A stretch of DNA of 64,000 nucleotides from Thermus albus (GCF_022760855.1 NZ_JAKTNR010000002.1:62001-126000), one strand, 5' to 3'; numbered from the stretch's first letter, positions 15,411-26,753 are shown. Made by a program: numbers and translations. Notes: a model not told the origin generated them from the letters alone.

Positions 15411-16490
15411 ATGGTCCTAAGGCGCCCCAACCTCCTGGCCTACGATTGGGGGCTGATCCTCCTGGCCCTCACCCTCTCCGCCCTGGGGATGGTTAACTTA
15501 CGTAGCGCATCCCCCGATCCCAGCCTTCTTTCCCGGCAACTTTTGGCTTTGTTGCTTGGCCTCCTCCTGGCCGTGGGGGTACAGTTCCTCTCCCGGCGCA
15601 CGGTGTTCGCCTTGGCCTACCCCTTGTATGCCCTTTCCCTACTCCTTTTGGCGTTGGTCTTGGGCTTGGGCCGGGAGATCAACGGGGCCAAGGCCTGGTT
15701 CGTGCTGGGGCCCGTGCAGTTCCAGCCCCTGGAGCTGGCCAAGCTGGGCCTCATCCTGGCCTTGGCCCGGCTTTTGGAGTCGCGGGAGGTGCGCCGGGTG
15801 TGGGACTACTTCCTGCCGGGCCTGTTGACGGCTCCCGTGCTGGCCCTCCTCCTCCTGCAGCCGGACCTGGGGGGTAGCCTGGTGGTCCTTTTTGGCGCCT
15901 TCACCGTGCTCTTCGTGCGGGGGTTGCCCTGGAAGCACATCTTGGTGGGCTTTCTCGCCCTGGTTCTCCTGGTGCCCACCGTGGTCTGGCCGAACCTCAA
16001 GCCCTACCAGCGGGAGCGGGTCCTCATCGTTTTGGATCCCTACCGGGACCCCCTGGGCCAGGGCTTCCAGGTGATCCAGTCCACCATCGCCATCGGCTCG
16101 GGAGGGCTTTTCGGCAAGGGGTATGGCCAGGGCACCCAGACCCAGCTGGGCTTTGTCCCCTTTCGCCACACGGACTTCGTCTTCGCCGTGTGGGCCGAGG
16201 AGTGGGGGTTTGTGGGGGTGGCGGCCTTATTGGCCCTTTATGGGCTTCTTCTCCTGCGTATCCTGGGTGTGGCCCTGGAGTGCCCCCGCCTATCCGACCG
16301 CCTCTTTGTCGCCGGGGTGGGGGGGATGCTGGGCTTCCAAGTGGTGGTGAACCTGGGGGTGGCCCTGGGGATGATGCCGGTAACGGGCCTAACCTTGCCT
16401 CTTTTCTCTTATGGGGGCTCCAGCCTGGTGGCCACGCTTTTCTCCTTGGGCTTGATCCTCCTGGTGCACCGGGACCGGGCGGTGCCTTGA
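15411..16490 (+). CDS. rodA: RodA/FtsW-family peptidoglycan polymerase
   Basis: 359 residues with about ten membrane segments and SEDS signatures: INGAKAWFVLGPVQFQPLELAK, the large loop with YQRERVLIVLDPYRDPLGQGFQVIQSTIAIGSGG, and TGLTLPLFSYGGSSL. SEDS proteins polymerise lipid II with a partner class B PBP. Linkage to minDE and length favour RodA (cell elongation) over FtsW, but the two are hard to separate by eye. It starts six bases after minE. Confidence 0.9.
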   Translation: MVLRRPNLLAYDWGLILLALTLSALGMVNLRSASPDPSLLSRQLLALLLGLLLAVGVQFLSRRTVFALAYPLYALSLLLLALVLGLGREINGAKAWFVLGPVQFQPLELAKLGLILALARLLESREVRRVWDYFLPGLLTAPVLALLLLQPDLGGSLVVLFGAFTVLFVRGLPWKHILVGFLALVLLVPTVVWPNLKPYQRERVLIVLDPYRDPLGQGFQVIQSTIAIGSGGLFGKGYGQGTQTQLGFVPFRHTDFVFAVWAEEWGFVGVAALLALYGLLLLRILGVALECPRLSDRLFVAGVGGMLGFQVVVNLGVALGMMPVTGLTLPLFSYGGSSLVATLFSLGLILLVHRDRAVP

Positions 16491-16493
16491 GGC

Positions 16494-17600
16494 TTGTACC
16501 CGAGGCCCTGGGACCCTAAACTGGGCCCCGTGGCCGGGGAAGCGCTGGTACGCCTTTTGGGGGTGCGGAAGGCTTACGGGAAGGTGGTAGCCCTGGATGG
16601 CGTGGACCTCGAGGTGCAAAAGGGCGAGTTCTTTAGCCTCCTGGGGCCCTCGGGTTGCGGGAAGACCACCCTGTTGCGGCTTTTGGCCGGGTTTGATACC
16701 CCGGATGCCGGCCGCATAGAGATCGCAGGCCGGGACGTCTCCCGGGTTCCCCCCTACGACCGGCCCGTGAACACCGTCTTCCAGAACTACGCCCTCTTCC
16801 CCCACATGACCGTGGAGGGGAACGTGGCCTTCGGCCTGCGCATGAAGGGCCTGCCTTCCGAGGCCATCCGCAAGAAGGTGGCCTGGGCCTTGGAGCTGGT
16901 GGACCTTTTGGGCCTGGAAGGGCGCTATCCCCGGGAGCTATCGGGAGGGCAAAAGCAGCGGGTGGCCCTGGCCCGGGCCCTGGTGCTGGAACCCCAGGTG
17001 CTCCTTCTGGACGAACCCCTTTCCGCCTTGGACCTAAAGCTCCGCCAGGAGCTCCGGGTGGAGCTCATGCAGCTTCAGCGGAGGCTCGGCACCACCTTCA
17101 TCTTCGTCACCCACGATCAGGAAGAGGCCTTGGTCATGTCCGACCGCATTGCGGTGATGCGCTCGGGCAGGATTGAGCAGGTGGGCTTGCCCGACGAGGT
17201 CTATGAAAGGCCCAAAAACCGCTTCGTGGCGGATTTCCTGGGCCGCTCCAACCTCCTCCCCGCCAGGCCCCACCCCCAAGGGGCCGAAACCCCCTTGGGG
17301 GTGTTGCGCCTAAGGGAGCCCCTTTCCCGGGAGGCCCATCTGGTGATCCGCCCGGAGAAGATAAGGCTTTACCCGGTGGGAAATGGGGTGGTGGAGCGGC
17401 AGAACCTGGTGCGGGCCAGGGTGGAGGAGATCGTCTACACGGGGGCGGAAAACCAGTACTACCTGCGAGCCGGGGAGGTGCGGCTCCTGGCCTACACCCT
17501 AAACCAGGACTTGCAGGAACCAGGGGCGGAGGAGTTCGCCTACGGGGAGGAGGTTCTTTGCTATCTACCCCCGGAGAACCTGGTGGTGCTCCATGAATGA
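16494..17600 (+). CDS. potA: Spermidine/putrescine ABC transporter ATPase
   Basis: 368 residues from a TTG start at 16494, or 356 from the GTG at 16530 ([11 protein letters not shown]). The later start fits the usual PotA N-terminus; the earlier has a TGAGG just before it. Motifs: GPSGCGKTT (Walker A), [15 protein letters not shown] (signature), LLLDEP (Walker B), THDQEEAL, and a C-terminal TOBE-type domain. It overlaps potB by eight bases and powers the PotBC channel for polyamines, which Thermus uses in unusual long forms. Confidence 0.95.
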   Translation: MYPRPWDPKLGPVAGEALVRLLGVRKAYGKVVALDGVDLEVQKGEFFSLLGPSGCGKTTLLRLLAGFDTPDAGRIEIAGRDVSRVPPYDRPVNTVFQNYALFPHMTVEGNVAFGLRMKGLPSEAIRKKVAWALELVDLLGLEGRYPRELSGGQKQRVALARALVLEPQVLLLDEPLSALDLKLRQELRVELMQLQRRLGTTFIFVTHDQEEALVMSDRIAVMRSGRIEQVGLPDEVYERPKNRFVADFLGRSNLLPARPHPQGAETPLGVLRLREPLSREAHLVIRPEKIRLYPVGNGVVERQNLVRARVEEIVYTGAENQYYLRAGEVRLLAYTLNQDLQEPGAEEFAYGEEVLCYLPPENLVVLHE

Positions 17601-18453
17601 GGCGGCTACCCCCTGGCAGCGGTTTTTGCGGGTCCTGGTGACGGTGGGCCCCGGGGGGACTTGGCTCCTGCTCTTTGTCCTCATCCCCACCCTTTTGGTG
17701 CTCTTGGCCTCCTTCCTCACCCGGGGGCCTTATGGCGAACTTACGGGGCCTTGGGGGTTGCATAACTACGTCCGGCTGGTGCAGCCCGTCTACCTCGAGG
17801 CCTTTGCCCAAAGCCTTTTGGTGGGCGTTCTGGCCACCCTCCTTTCTGCCCTCATGGGCTATCCCCTGGCCTTCTACATCGCCCGCCATCCCCGGCGGGA
17901 CCTCCTCCTCTTCCTCCTCCTTTTGCCCTTTCTCACCAACTTCCTCATCCGGGTCTACGCCTGGCTGGTCCTCCTGCAGCGGGAGGGGCTGGTCAACGCC
18001 TTTTTGGGGGCCTTCGGCCTGGGGCCTTTTACCTTCTACCCCTCCTTTTTTGCGGTTCTCCTGGCCACGGTCTACACCTTTTTGCCCTTTTTCGTCCTGC
18101 CGGTCTACGCCAGCGTGGAACGCTTGGACTGGCAGCTTCTGGAGGCGGCCTACGACCTGGGGGCCAAGCCTTTTAGGGCCTTCCTGCACGCGGTTCTGCC
18201 CCAGACCTACCCTGGGCTTTTTGCGGGAAGTGTGCTGGTTTTCATCCCCGCCATGGGCACCTTCGTGGTGGCGGACCTCTTGGGGGCAGGCAGGGTGGTC
18301 TTGATCGGCAACCTCATCCAGCAACAGTTTGGCCTTACCCGGGACTGGGCCTTTGGGGCGGCCCTTAGCGTCTTCCTCATGGGGTTTGTGCTCCTGGCCC
18401 TTTACCTTTACGCCCGGCTTCGGGGGGAAAGGGGGTTGGACGAGCTGGTATGA
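17593..18453 (+). CDS. potB: Polyamine ABC transporter permease PotB
   Basis: 286 residues with six membrane segments and the EAA loop (EAAYDLGAKPFRAFLHAVLPQTYPG) that docks on the ATPase. Overlaps join it to potA (8 bases) and potC (4 bases). It forms half of the inner-membrane channel. Confidence 0.95.
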   Translation: MNEAATPWQRFLRVLVTVGPGGTWLLLFVLIPTLLVLLASFLTRGPYGELTGPWGLHNYVRLVQPVYLEAFAQSLLVGVLATLLSALMGYPLAFYIARHPRRDLLLFLLLLPFLTNFLIRVYAWLVLLQREGLVNAFLGAFGLGPFTFYPSFFAVLLATVYTFLPFFVLPVYASVERLDWQLLEAAYDLGAKPFRAFLHAVLPQTYPGLFAGSVLVFIPAMGTFVVADLLGAGRVVLIGNLIQQQFGLTRDWAFGAALSVFLMGFVLLALYLYARLRGERGLDELV

Positions 18454-19229
18454 AGAGGCTCCTTTCCCTCCACGCCCTCTTGGTCTACCTCTTCCTTTAC
18501 CTGCCCATCCTGGTCATCGTGGCCCTTTCCTTCAACGAGAGCCGCCGAGGAGTGCGCTTCACCGGCTTCACCCTGGACTGGTACCGGGCCCTATTCCAAG
18601 ACCCGCGGGTCTTGGAATATTTTCTGAACACCCTCACCGTGGCCTTTGTGTCCACCTTGGTGGCCACCCTTTTGGGGACGCTTTTGGCGGTGGGGCTCGT
18701 GCGCTACCGCTTTCCCGGCAAGGGGTTTTTCCGCTACCTCCTTTACGTTCCCGTGGTGGTGCCCGATGTGGTCATGGGGGTTTCCCTCCTCCTCCTTTTC
18801 GCCTTGGCCCGGGAGCTTTTGGGCTTTCCCCGGCTATCCCTCCTGACGGTGATCCTGGGCCACATTACCTTCCAGGTGGCCTTCGTGACCCTGGTGGTGC
18901 GCTCGAGGCTCCTTCTCCTGGACCCGGCCCTGGAGGAGGCGGCCCGCGACCTGGGGGCCCGGGGGTGGCAGACCTTTTGGCACGTGACCCTGCCCCTGGC
19001 CTGGCCGGGGGTGGCGGCGGGGGCCCTTTTGGCCCTTACCCTTTCCCTGGACGACTTTGTGGTCACCTTCTTTACCGCCGGACCCGGGGCCACCACCCTG
19101 CCCCTTTATATTTATTCCAGTGTAAAGCTGGGAGTAAGCCCTAAGGTCCACGCCCTTTCCACCTTGATCATCGGCCTTAGCGCCTTCTTTCTGGCCTTGG
19201 GGTATGCTGTAAGCCGGAGGCGGGTATGA
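18450..19229 (+). CDS. potC: Polyamine ABC transporter permease PotC
   Basis: 259 residues with six membrane segments, the early SFNESRRGVRFTGFTLDWY stretch and the EAA loop (EEAARDLGARGWQTFWHVTLPLAWPG). ATGA overlaps with potB and potD indicate coupled translation. Confidence 0.95.
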   Translation: MKRLLSLHALLVYLFLYLPILVIVALSFNESRRGVRFTGFTLDWYRALFQDPRVLEYFLNTLTVAFVSTLVATLLGTLLAVGLVRYRFPGKGFFRYLLYVPVVVPDVVMGVSLLLLFALARELLGFPRLSLLTVILGHITFQVAFVTLVVRSRLLLLDPALEEAARDLGARGWQTFWHVTLPLAWPGVAAGALLALTLSLDDFVVTFFTAGPGATTLPLYIYSSVKLGVSPKVHALSTLIIGLSAFFLALGYAVSRRRV

Positions 19230-20284
19230 GGCGGTTTTCCATCCTTTTGTTGGTGCTCATCCTGGTGGGCTCGGGGTTTTACCTCCTGCGGCCAAAGACA
19301 GGGGCCGGGGCAGAAGGGACCCTTTATTTCCTCAACTGGGCGGATTACATCCCAGAGGAGCTCCTCAGGAAGTTTGAGGCAGAAACCGGGGCCAAGGTGG
19401 TGCTGGACACCTTTGAGTCCCCCGAGGCCATGCTGGCCAAGCTGAAGGCGGGGGCGGACCGGGAGTTTTCCCTGGTGGTGGCCCCCGACTACTACGTGCT
19501 CCAGATGGCCCGGGAGGGCCTCCTCGCCCCCCTGGAGAAGGAACGGTTGAAGAACCTGGCCAACCTGGACCCCTTTTTCCTGGACCCGCCCTACGACCCT
19601 GGCCAGCAGTACTCCGTGCCCTACCTCTGGGGCACCACGGGCCTGGCCTACCGGGAGGATTTGGTAAAGGGCCCTGTGGACTCCTACGCCGTCCTCTTTG
19701 AGCCGGCCCGGCAGGTGGGGCCTTTCCTCCTCCTGGACGAGATGCGGGAGACCATCGGGGCGGCCTTGAAGTACTTGGGCTACTCGGTGAACACCACCGA
19801 CCCCGAGGCTCTAGAGAAGGCCAAGGGGCTTCTCCTCGAGGCCAAGCGCCGCTCCGTGGGCTTCGCTGGAGGGGTGGAGGCCTTGAACCGCATCCTGGGC
19901 GGGGATGCGGCGGTGGCCCTCGCCTATTCCGGGGATGTCCTCCAGGCCAGGCAGGAGGACGAAAGGCTCCGCTACGCCATCCCCAAGGAGGGGGGCACCC
20001 TCTGGACCGACGCCCTGGTGGTCCTGAAGCGGGGTCCGGCCCAGGACCTGGCCTACCGCTTCATAGACTTTCTCTTGGAGCCTCAAAACGCCGCCACCTT
20101 GGCCGAATACACCCGCTATGCCACCCCGGTGGCCATGGCCCTTCCCCTGCTCCCTGAGGAGATGCGCCAGGACCCCACGGTGTTTCCTCCGGAGGAGGTG
20201 CGGGAAAAGCTTGAGTTCCTTAAGGACCTAGGGCCGGATATCGTCCTTTACGACCGGGTCTGGACCGAGGTGAAGGCTCGCTAA
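19226..20284 (+). CDS. potD: Polyamine-binding protein PotD
   Basis: 352 residues. An N-terminal hydrophobic signal/anchor (RFSILLLVLILVGSGFYLL) has no lipobox cysteine, so the protein is either secreted or held by an uncleaved helix. The mature part starts TLYFLNWADYIPEELLRKFEAETGAKV, the typical PotD/PotF opening, and has VPYLWGTTGLAYR. It delivers spermidine-like polyamines to PotABC. It is the last gene of the run that begins at 14075; the next gene has its own -10 box. Confidence 0.94.
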   Translation: MRRFSILLLVLILVGSGFYLLRPKTGAGAEGTLYFLNWADYIPEELLRKFEAETGAKVVLDTFESPEAMLAKLKAGADREFSLVVAPDYYVLQMAREGLLAPLEKERLKNLANLDPFFLDPPYDPGQQYSVPYLWGTTGLAYREDLVKGPVDSYAVLFEPARQVGPFLLLDEMRETIGAALKYLGYSVNTTDPEALEKAKGLLLEAKRRSVGFAGGVEALNRILGGDAAVALAYSGDVLQARQEDERLRYAIPKEGGTLWTDALVVLKRGPAQDLAYRFIDFLLEPQNAATLAEYTRYATPVAMALPLLPEEMRQDPTVFPPEEVREKLEFLKDLGPDIVLYDRVWTEVKAR

Positions 20285-20307
20285 AGACGGCCCGTCTTCC
20301 CGTGGGC

Positions 20308-20313
20308 TATACT
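20308..20313 (+). promoter_or_regulatory. -10 box of the cytochrome c gene
   Basis: TATACT six bases upstream of the ATG at 20320, the spacing expected for a leaderless mRNA. No clear -35 was found. Confidence 0.5.
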
Positions 20314-20319
20314 GCCCTC

Positions 20320-20700
20320 ATGAGGAAACTTCTCCTTCTTCTCCTTTTGGGCCAAGGCCTGGCCTGGGCCCAAGGAGCGGAAGGGCTATGGGCCAAAACC
20401 TGCGCTGTCTGCCACGGGGATAAGGCCCAAGGGGTAAAGCCTTACCCCGGCCTCCAGGGGGCGGCCCCCTTCTTCGCCACCCCGGAGGGTAGGCGGTACC
20501 TGGTGCTGGCGGTCCTCTACGGCAAAAAGGGGGAGGCAGGGCTTATGCCTGGCTTCGCCCAGCTCAAGGATGAGGAGCTGGCCGCCCTTTTGAACCACCT
20601 AAGGGCCCTTCTCCAGGCCAAGGGGGAGGCCTTTACGGCGGAGGAGATCCGCCGGGAGCGGGGCCTAAACCTCACTCCCGACAAGGTGAAGCGCCCTTAA
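20320..20700 (+). CDS. Secreted mono-haem cytochrome c
   Basis: 126 residues from the ATG at 20320; an in-frame upstream codon at 20302 is less likely because the -10 box lies between. Signal peptide MRKLLLLLLLGQGLAWAQG, then CAVCH haem site (C28, C31, H32) and a methionine ligand candidate in GLMPGF. It is a small electron carrier in the periplasm. Its stop shares the bases TTAA with the stop of the convergent ilvD. Confidence 0.88.
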   Translation: MRKLLLLLLLGQGLAWAQGAEGLWAKTCAVCHGDKAQGVKPYPGLQGAAPFFATPEGRRYLVLAVLYGKKGEAGLMPGFAQLKDEELAALLNHLRALLQAKGEAFTAEEIRRERGLNLTPDKVKRP

Positions 20701-22364
20701 AGGGGGTCTTCCAGGACCGCCCCTTCATCCGCCTGCCGCACCAGGGCGGCATAACGGGCGAAAACCCCGTGGGTGAAGGCGGGAGGCCGGGGTTGCCAGC
20801 GCTCCTGGCGTTTCTTTAGTTCCTCTTCAGGAAGGAGGACCTCCAGAAGGCGCCTTTCCACGTCAATGCGTACCCTATCTCCCTCCTGCAACAGGGCGAT
20901 GGGGCCTCCCACGAAAGCCTCGGGGGCCACGTGGCCGATCATCAGCCCCCTTGTGCCCCCGGAGAAGCGGCCATCGGTGAGGAGGGCCACCTCAGGGCCC
21001 AGGCCTTCCCCCACCAAGGCGCTGGTGACGGAGAGCATCTCCGGCATGCCGGGAGCCCCCTTGGGCCCCACGTAACGGATCACCACCACGTCCCCGGGGC
21101 GGATCTCCTTGCCCAGGACCTTTTCCATGGCGGCCTCCTCGGAGTCAAAGACCCGGGCCGGTCCTTCAAAATAGGTCCGCTCGGTGCCGGCCAGCTTTAA
21201 TACCGCTCCCCTGGGTGCCAGGTTGCCCCTTAGCACCACCAGGCCCCCTTGGGGCTTCAAGGCCTTTTCCACGGGGAAGACCACCTTCTGCCCCTCCGCC
21301 TCCCGGTAGGCCCGCTCCACCTCCTCGGCCAGGGTGTTGCCGGTGAGGGTCCTTTCGTCCCCATAGAGAAGCCCCGCCTCCAGGAGCTTTTTAAAGACCA
21401 AGGCGGTGCCCCCAGCCTCGTGGAGCTCCCAGGCGGTGTAGGTGCCCCAGGGGAGGAGGTCAGCGATCACCGGGGTCTTGCGGGAAACCTGGTCAAAGTC
21501 GTCCAAGGAAAGCTCCACCCCCGCCTCCTTGGCGATGGCCAGGAGGTGGAGGACGGCGTTGGTGCTTCCTCCCGTGGCGGCCACGGCGGCGATGGCGTTG
21601 AGGAAGCTCCTCCTGGTGAGGAAGTCTTTGGGCTTCCAGTCCCGCTCTAGGGCCTGGGCCAGGATGCGGCCCGCTTCCCGGGTGGCCCTGGGCTTTTCCG
21701 GGTGCACGGCGGGGATGGCGTTGTAGCCCACGGGGGAGAGGCCCAGGGCCTCGAGGGCCATGGCCATGGTGTTGGCGGTGTACTGGCCCCCGCAGGCCCC
21801 GGGGCCGGGGATGGCCCGGCGTTCTATTTCCAGAAGTTCCTGGTCGTCTATCTTCCCTGCGGCCCGCTGTCCTACCGCCTCAAACACCGAGACAATGGTG
21901 AGCTTCCTTCCCCGCCACTCGCCCGGAGCGATGGTGCCCCCGTAGAGGACCATCCCCGGAACCCCACTCCGGATCACCCCCATGGCCCCTCCGGGGATGG
22001 TTTTGTCGCAGGCGGAAAGGACCACCATGCCGTCATAGAGGTAGCCCTGGGCCACCAGTTCCACGCTGTCGGCGATAACCTCCCGGCTTACGAGGCTGGC
22101 CCGCATCCCGGGGGTGCCCATGCTGATGCCGTCGGAGATGGCGGGGGCCCCGAACTCAAAGGGGAAGACCCCGGCCTCCCGAAGCCCGGCCTTCACGTCC
22201 AGGGCCAGCTGGCGGAGGTGGTAGTTGCAGGGCATGCCGTCGGTGAAGGTGTTCACCACCCCCACGAAGGGCCTAGAAAAGTCCTCGTCCCCCACGCCCA
22301 CCGCCCGGAGCATGGAACGGGCGGGGGCTTGCTGCAAGCCTTTCTTGATGCGGTCCGATTTCAT
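20697..22364 (-). CDS. ilvD: Dihydroxy-acid dehydratase
   Basis: 555 residues. Signatures: MPCNYHLRQLA, CDKTIPGGAMG, GPGACGGQYTANTMAMA (iron-sulfur cysteines), TGGSTNAVLHLLA and DGRFSGGTRGLMIGHVAPEA. It converts dihydroxyacids to 2-oxoisovalerate or 2-oxo-3-methylvalerate in branched-chain amino acid synthesis and needs an Fe-S cluster. The ATG overlaps the stop of the SDR gene by four bases, making it the last gene of the leucine-attenuated operon. Confidence 0.97.
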   Translation of the reverse strand: MKSDRIKKGLQQAPARSMLRAVGVGDEDFSRPFVGVVNTFTDGMPCNYHLRQLALDVKAGLREAGVFPFEFGAPAISDGISMGTPGMRASLVSREVIADSVELVAQGYLYDGMVVLSACDKTIPGGAMGVIRSGVPGMVLYGGTIAPGEWRGRKLTIVSVFEAVGQRAAGKIDDQELLEIERRAIPGPGACGGQYTANTMAMALEALGLSPVGYNAIPAVHPEKPRATREAGRILAQALERDWKPKDFLTRRSFLNAIAAVAATGGSTNAVLHLLAIAKEAGVELSLDDFDQVSRKTPVIADLLPWGTYTAWELHEAGGTALVFKKLLEAGLLYGDERTLTGNTLAEEVERAYREAEGQKVVFPVEKALKPQGGLVVLRGNLAPRGAVLKLAGTERTYFEGPARVFDSEEAAMEKVLGKEIRPGDVVVIRYVGPKGAPGMPEMLSVTSALVGEGLGPEVALLTDGRFSGGTRGLMIGHVAPEAFVGGPIALLQEGDRVRIDVERRLLEVLLPEEELKKRQERWQPRPPAFTHGVFARYAALVRQADEGAVLEDPL

Positions 22365-23095
22365 GCGTCCCTCCAGGAAACCATCCTTCCATGGTACTGC
22401 CGCGGCCTTTGGAGAAGGCGCACCAGGGCCTCTGCCGCCCTTTCTGGGGTGAGGAGGAGGCCTTCCTCCTTGTACCCGCGGAAAACCTGATGCAGCACCG
22501 GGGCGGCGCTTCCCTGGGCCTCGCGGGCCTGGCGTTGCATATCGGTCTCCACCACCCCGGGCCGGTAGACGAAGCAGGTGATCTCGGGCACCTCCGCAGC
22601 CAGCTGCTTGGCCAGGTGCTCCTCGGCGGCCTTGGCCACGGCATAGGCCCCGATGCCGGGGAGGTTAGACTCCGCCGCCCCGGAGCCCACGTAGACCGCT
22701 ACCCCCTCTCCCCGTGGCCGCAGAAGGGGGTAGGCGAAGCGGGCCAGCTGGTACCCGGCGATGAGGTTGGCCTCGAGGACCTCCATGAAGAGGGCTTCGG
22801 CGAGCTCGTATACCAAGGGCCCGGGGTGCAGGACTCCGGCGTTGTGGATGTAGCCGTAAAAGCCTCCCAATGCCTCCGCCTTTCTCACCAGCTCCTCGGC
22901 CACCTGGGCCTTCCCGGCGCTCCCCGCCACCGCCTCTGCCCTTGCCCCCAGGGCCCGCACCTCCTCGGCCACCTCCATTAAGGGCTTCTCCGAGCGGGCG
23001 TTTAGGACCAAATCGTACCCCGCCTGGGCCAGCTCCAGGGCCAAAGCCCGGCCGATGCCCCGGCTGGCCCCGGTGAGGATCAGGGTCCTTCTCAT
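22361..23095 (-). CDS. Short-chain dehydrogenase/reductase inside the leu-ilv operon
   Basis: 244 residues with a classical SDR layout: TGASRGIG cofactor motif near residue 8, NAG at the strand-4 position, VGSG serine region, YAVAK catalytic Tyr-x-x-x-Lys and RPGVVETDM. The sequence after the first strand suggests NADP(H) (NARSEK). It overlaps both neighbours by four bases, so it is coupled to Uma2 and ilvD. No standard step of leucine or isoleucine synthesis needs an SDR, so its substrate is unknown. Confidence 0.85.
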   Translation of the reverse strand: MRRTLILTGASRGIGRALALELAQAGYDLVLNARSEKPLMEVAEEVRALGARAEAVAGSAGKAQVAEELVRKAEALGGFYGYIHNAGVLHPGPLVYELAEALFMEVLEANLIAGYQLARFAYPLLRPRGEGVAVYVGSGAAESNLPGIGAYAVAKAAEEHLAKQLAAEVPEITCFVYRPGVVETDMQRQAREAQGSAAPVLHQVFRGYKEEGLLLTPERAAEALVRLLQRPRQYHGRMVSWRDA

Positions 23096-23631
23096 AGGAG
23101 CTCCTCCGCGGGGATCTCCACCCCCATGAAGGCCAGGGTCTCGCCCGCCCCCAGGGTCCTCACCTCCTTGTAGCCTCCTTCTCCCGGCCCCCTATGCACC
23201 AAGACCCTTCCCCCTTCCAGGTCCACCACCCAGACCTCCGGGACCCCCGCCTTGGCGTAGAGGGGGACCTTCACCCCTAGGTCGTAGGGCAAGGAGGTCT
23301 CCGCCACCTCCACCAAAAGGAGGGCGTCTTGGGCTTCTGGGATCCGGTCCCGGTAGAAGTCTTCCCGGTAGGCGAGGAGGACCAGGTCGGGTTGGAGTTC
23401 GCTTTCCTGGGAAAGCCGCAAGGGGTCTTGAACCTGCAGGAGGGCTTTTCTCGCCTGTTGCAGGGGGAAGAGAAGGTCCAAAAGGCGTTTGACCGCGGCC
23501 ATATGGCGCTTGCCCACAGGGCTCATGTTCACGATCTCCCCTTCCAGGAGTTCCACCCGGGCGTCCTCGGGGAGGATGCCGGCCTCCGCCATGCGGTGGA
23601 AGTCTTCGGCGCTGAAACGGTAGCGGAGCAT
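23092..23631 (-). CDS. Uma2-family (DUF820) putative restriction-endonuclease-fold protein
   Basis: 179 residues. N-terminal helix FSAEDFHRMAEAGILPEDARVELLEGEIVNMSPVG, then LQPDLVLL and LLLVEVAETSLPYDLGVKVPLYAKAGVPEVWVVDLE, which match the Uma2/DUF820 nuclease-like fold. The candidate active residues are E in VELLEGE, D in QPDLVL, and E-x-A in VEVAE. The biological role of this widespread family is unclear. It lies between leuB and the SDR with a 5-base gap and a 4-base overlap. Confidence 0.85.
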   Translation of the reverse strand: MLRYRFSAEDFHRMAEAGILPEDARVELLEGEIVNMSPVGKRHMAAVKRLLDLLFPLQQARKALLQVQDPLRLSQESELQPDLVLLAYREDFYRDRIPEAQDALLLVEVAETSLPYDLGVKVPLYAKAGVPEVWVVDLEGGRVLVHRGPGEGGYKEVRTLGAGETLAFMGVEIPAEELL

Positions 23632-23636
23632 TTTCC

Positions 23637-25276
<1,640 letters not shown>

Positions 25277-25279
25277 GGC

Positions 25280-26692
25280 CTACCTCCCAATCCCAAAGAC
25301 TTCCCGAGCGTCGGCGATCTCGCCCGTCACCGCCGCCGCCGCCACCATGAGGGGGCTCATGAGCACCGTGCGCCCCTTGGGGCTTCCCATCCTTCCCTTG
25401 TAGTTGCGGTTGGAGGAGCTGGCCGCAAGCTCATCCCCTTCCAAACGGTCCGGATTCATGGCCAGGCACATGGAACACCCTGGATTCCGCCACTCAAACC
25501 CCGCTTCCCGGAAGATTTCGGCGATGCCCTCCTCTTCCGCCTTCCTGGCCACCCACTCCGAGCCCGGCACCACCAAGGCCCTTACCCCCTTCCTCACCTT
25601 GTGGCCCTTGAGGAAGCGGGCCACCTCGCGGAGGTCGGAAAGCCTGGCGTTGGTGCAACTGCCGATGAAGGCCACCTGCACGGGCACCCCTTTGATGGGC
25701 TGCCCCGGCCTGAGGCCCATATAGGCCAAGGCCTCCTCGGCCAAGGGCCGCTCCTCAGGGGAAAGCTCCTCCAGAAGGGGAATGCGGCCATCAATGGGTA
25801 CGGCCTGCCCTGGGTTGATGCCCCAAGTCACCGTGGGGGGGATCTCCTCTGCCCGGAAGGTGACCACGTCATCATAGGTGGCATCGGGGTCGGAGGCCAT
25901 GGCCCGCCAGCGCCTTTTGGCCTCCTCCCACTCTGCGCCCTTGGGGCTATAGGGGCGGCCCTCCAGGTAGGCGAAGGTGGTTTCGTCCGGGTTTACATAC
26001 CCGATCCGGGCCCCACCTTCAATGGACATGTTGCAAAGGGTCATGCGGCTTTCCATGTCCATGGCCTCCACCGTGCTTCCCCCATACTCGTAGGCGTAGC
26101 CCAGTCCCCCCTTTACCCCCAGGTGGCGGATGATGTGCAGGATCACGTCCTTGGCGTAGACCCCGGGAGCCAGCTTCCCTTCCACGTTGATGCGCCGCAC
26201 CTTGAGCTTCTGGGCGGCCAGGGTCTGGGTGGCCAGGACGTCCCGCACCTGGCTGGTGCCGATGCCAAAGGCCACCGCCCCGAAGGCCCCGTGGGTGGAG
26301 GTGTGGGAGTCCCCACAGGCGATGGTCATCCCCGGCTGGGTCAGGCCCAGCTGGGGGCCGATCACGTGGACGATGCCCTGGTTCCCGCTTCCCAGGTCAA
26401 AGAAGGTGACCCCGTGCTCCTTGGTATTTTGCCTTAAGGCCTCCAGCATGCTCTGGGCCAGGGGGTCCTGGAAGGGCTCCGTGCGGTCGTGGGTGGGGAC
26501 GATGTGGTCCACGGTGGCGAAGGTGCGGTGGGGGTAGCGCACCTTAAGGCCCAGGTCCCTAAGCATGCCAAAGGCCTGGGGACTGGTCACCTCGTGGAGG
26601 AGGTGGAGATCAATGAAAAGCTGGCTTTGCCCGCTTTTTAGCTTTCGCACCTCGTGGGCTTCCCAAACCTTCTCGTAAAGCGTTTTTCCCAT
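25280..26692 (-). CDS. leuC: 3-isopropylmalate dehydratase large subunit
   Basis: 470 residues from the ATG at 26692 ([15 protein letters not shown]). A GGGAGGGAG ribosome-binding site precedes this start. An in-frame start at 26743 is rejected because it would translate through the attenuator terminator. Motifs: [27 protein letters not shown] and [11 protein letters not shown], giving the three 4Fe-4S cysteines. First structural gene of the operon. Confidence 0.98.
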   Translation of the reverse strand: MGKTLYEKVWEAHEVRKLKSGQSQLFIDLHLLHEVTSPQAFGMLRDLGLKVRYPHRTFATVDHIVPTHDRTEPFQDPLAQSMLEALRQNTKEHGVTFFDLGSGNQGIVHVIGPQLGLTQPGMTIACGDSHTSTHGAFGAVAFGIGTSQVRDVLATQTLAAQKLKVRRINVEGKLAPGVYAKDVILHIIRHLGVKGGLGYAYEYGGSTVEAMDMESRMTLCNMSIEGGARIGYVNPDETTFAYLEGRPYSPKGAEWEEAKRRWRAMASDPDATYDDVVTFRAEEIPPTVTWGINPGQAVPIDGRIPLLEELSPEERPLAEEALAYMGLRPGQPIKGVPVQVAFIGSCTNARLSDLREVARFLKGHKVRKGVRALVVPGSEWVARKAEEEGIAEIFREAGFEWRNPGCSMCLAMNPDRLEGDELAASSSNRNYKGRMGSPKGRTVLMSPLMVAAAAVTGEIADAREVFGIGR

Positions 26693-26708
26693 GCTCCCTC
26701 CCTTTATG

Positions 26709-26737
26709 AAAATCCCCCGGGATTTTGGCCCGGGGGA
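26709..26737 (-). terminator. Leucine attenuator terminator
   Basis: Nine-base perfect stem TCCCCCGGG/CCCGGGGGA with a seven-base loop, followed by four U on the minus strand (26709-26712), 16 bases before leuC. The 5' half can instead pair with the leader: CCGGGCC (26727-26733) is complementary to GGCCCGG (26759-26765). Confidence 0.88.
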
Positions 26738-26753
26738 AGGCAACAGGGCTTCC

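Noticed and set aside
18329-19144. 271-codon plus-strand frame across potB/potC
   Set aside because: The reading is a shadow; the real permease frames have EAA loops, membrane helices and ATGA couplings.
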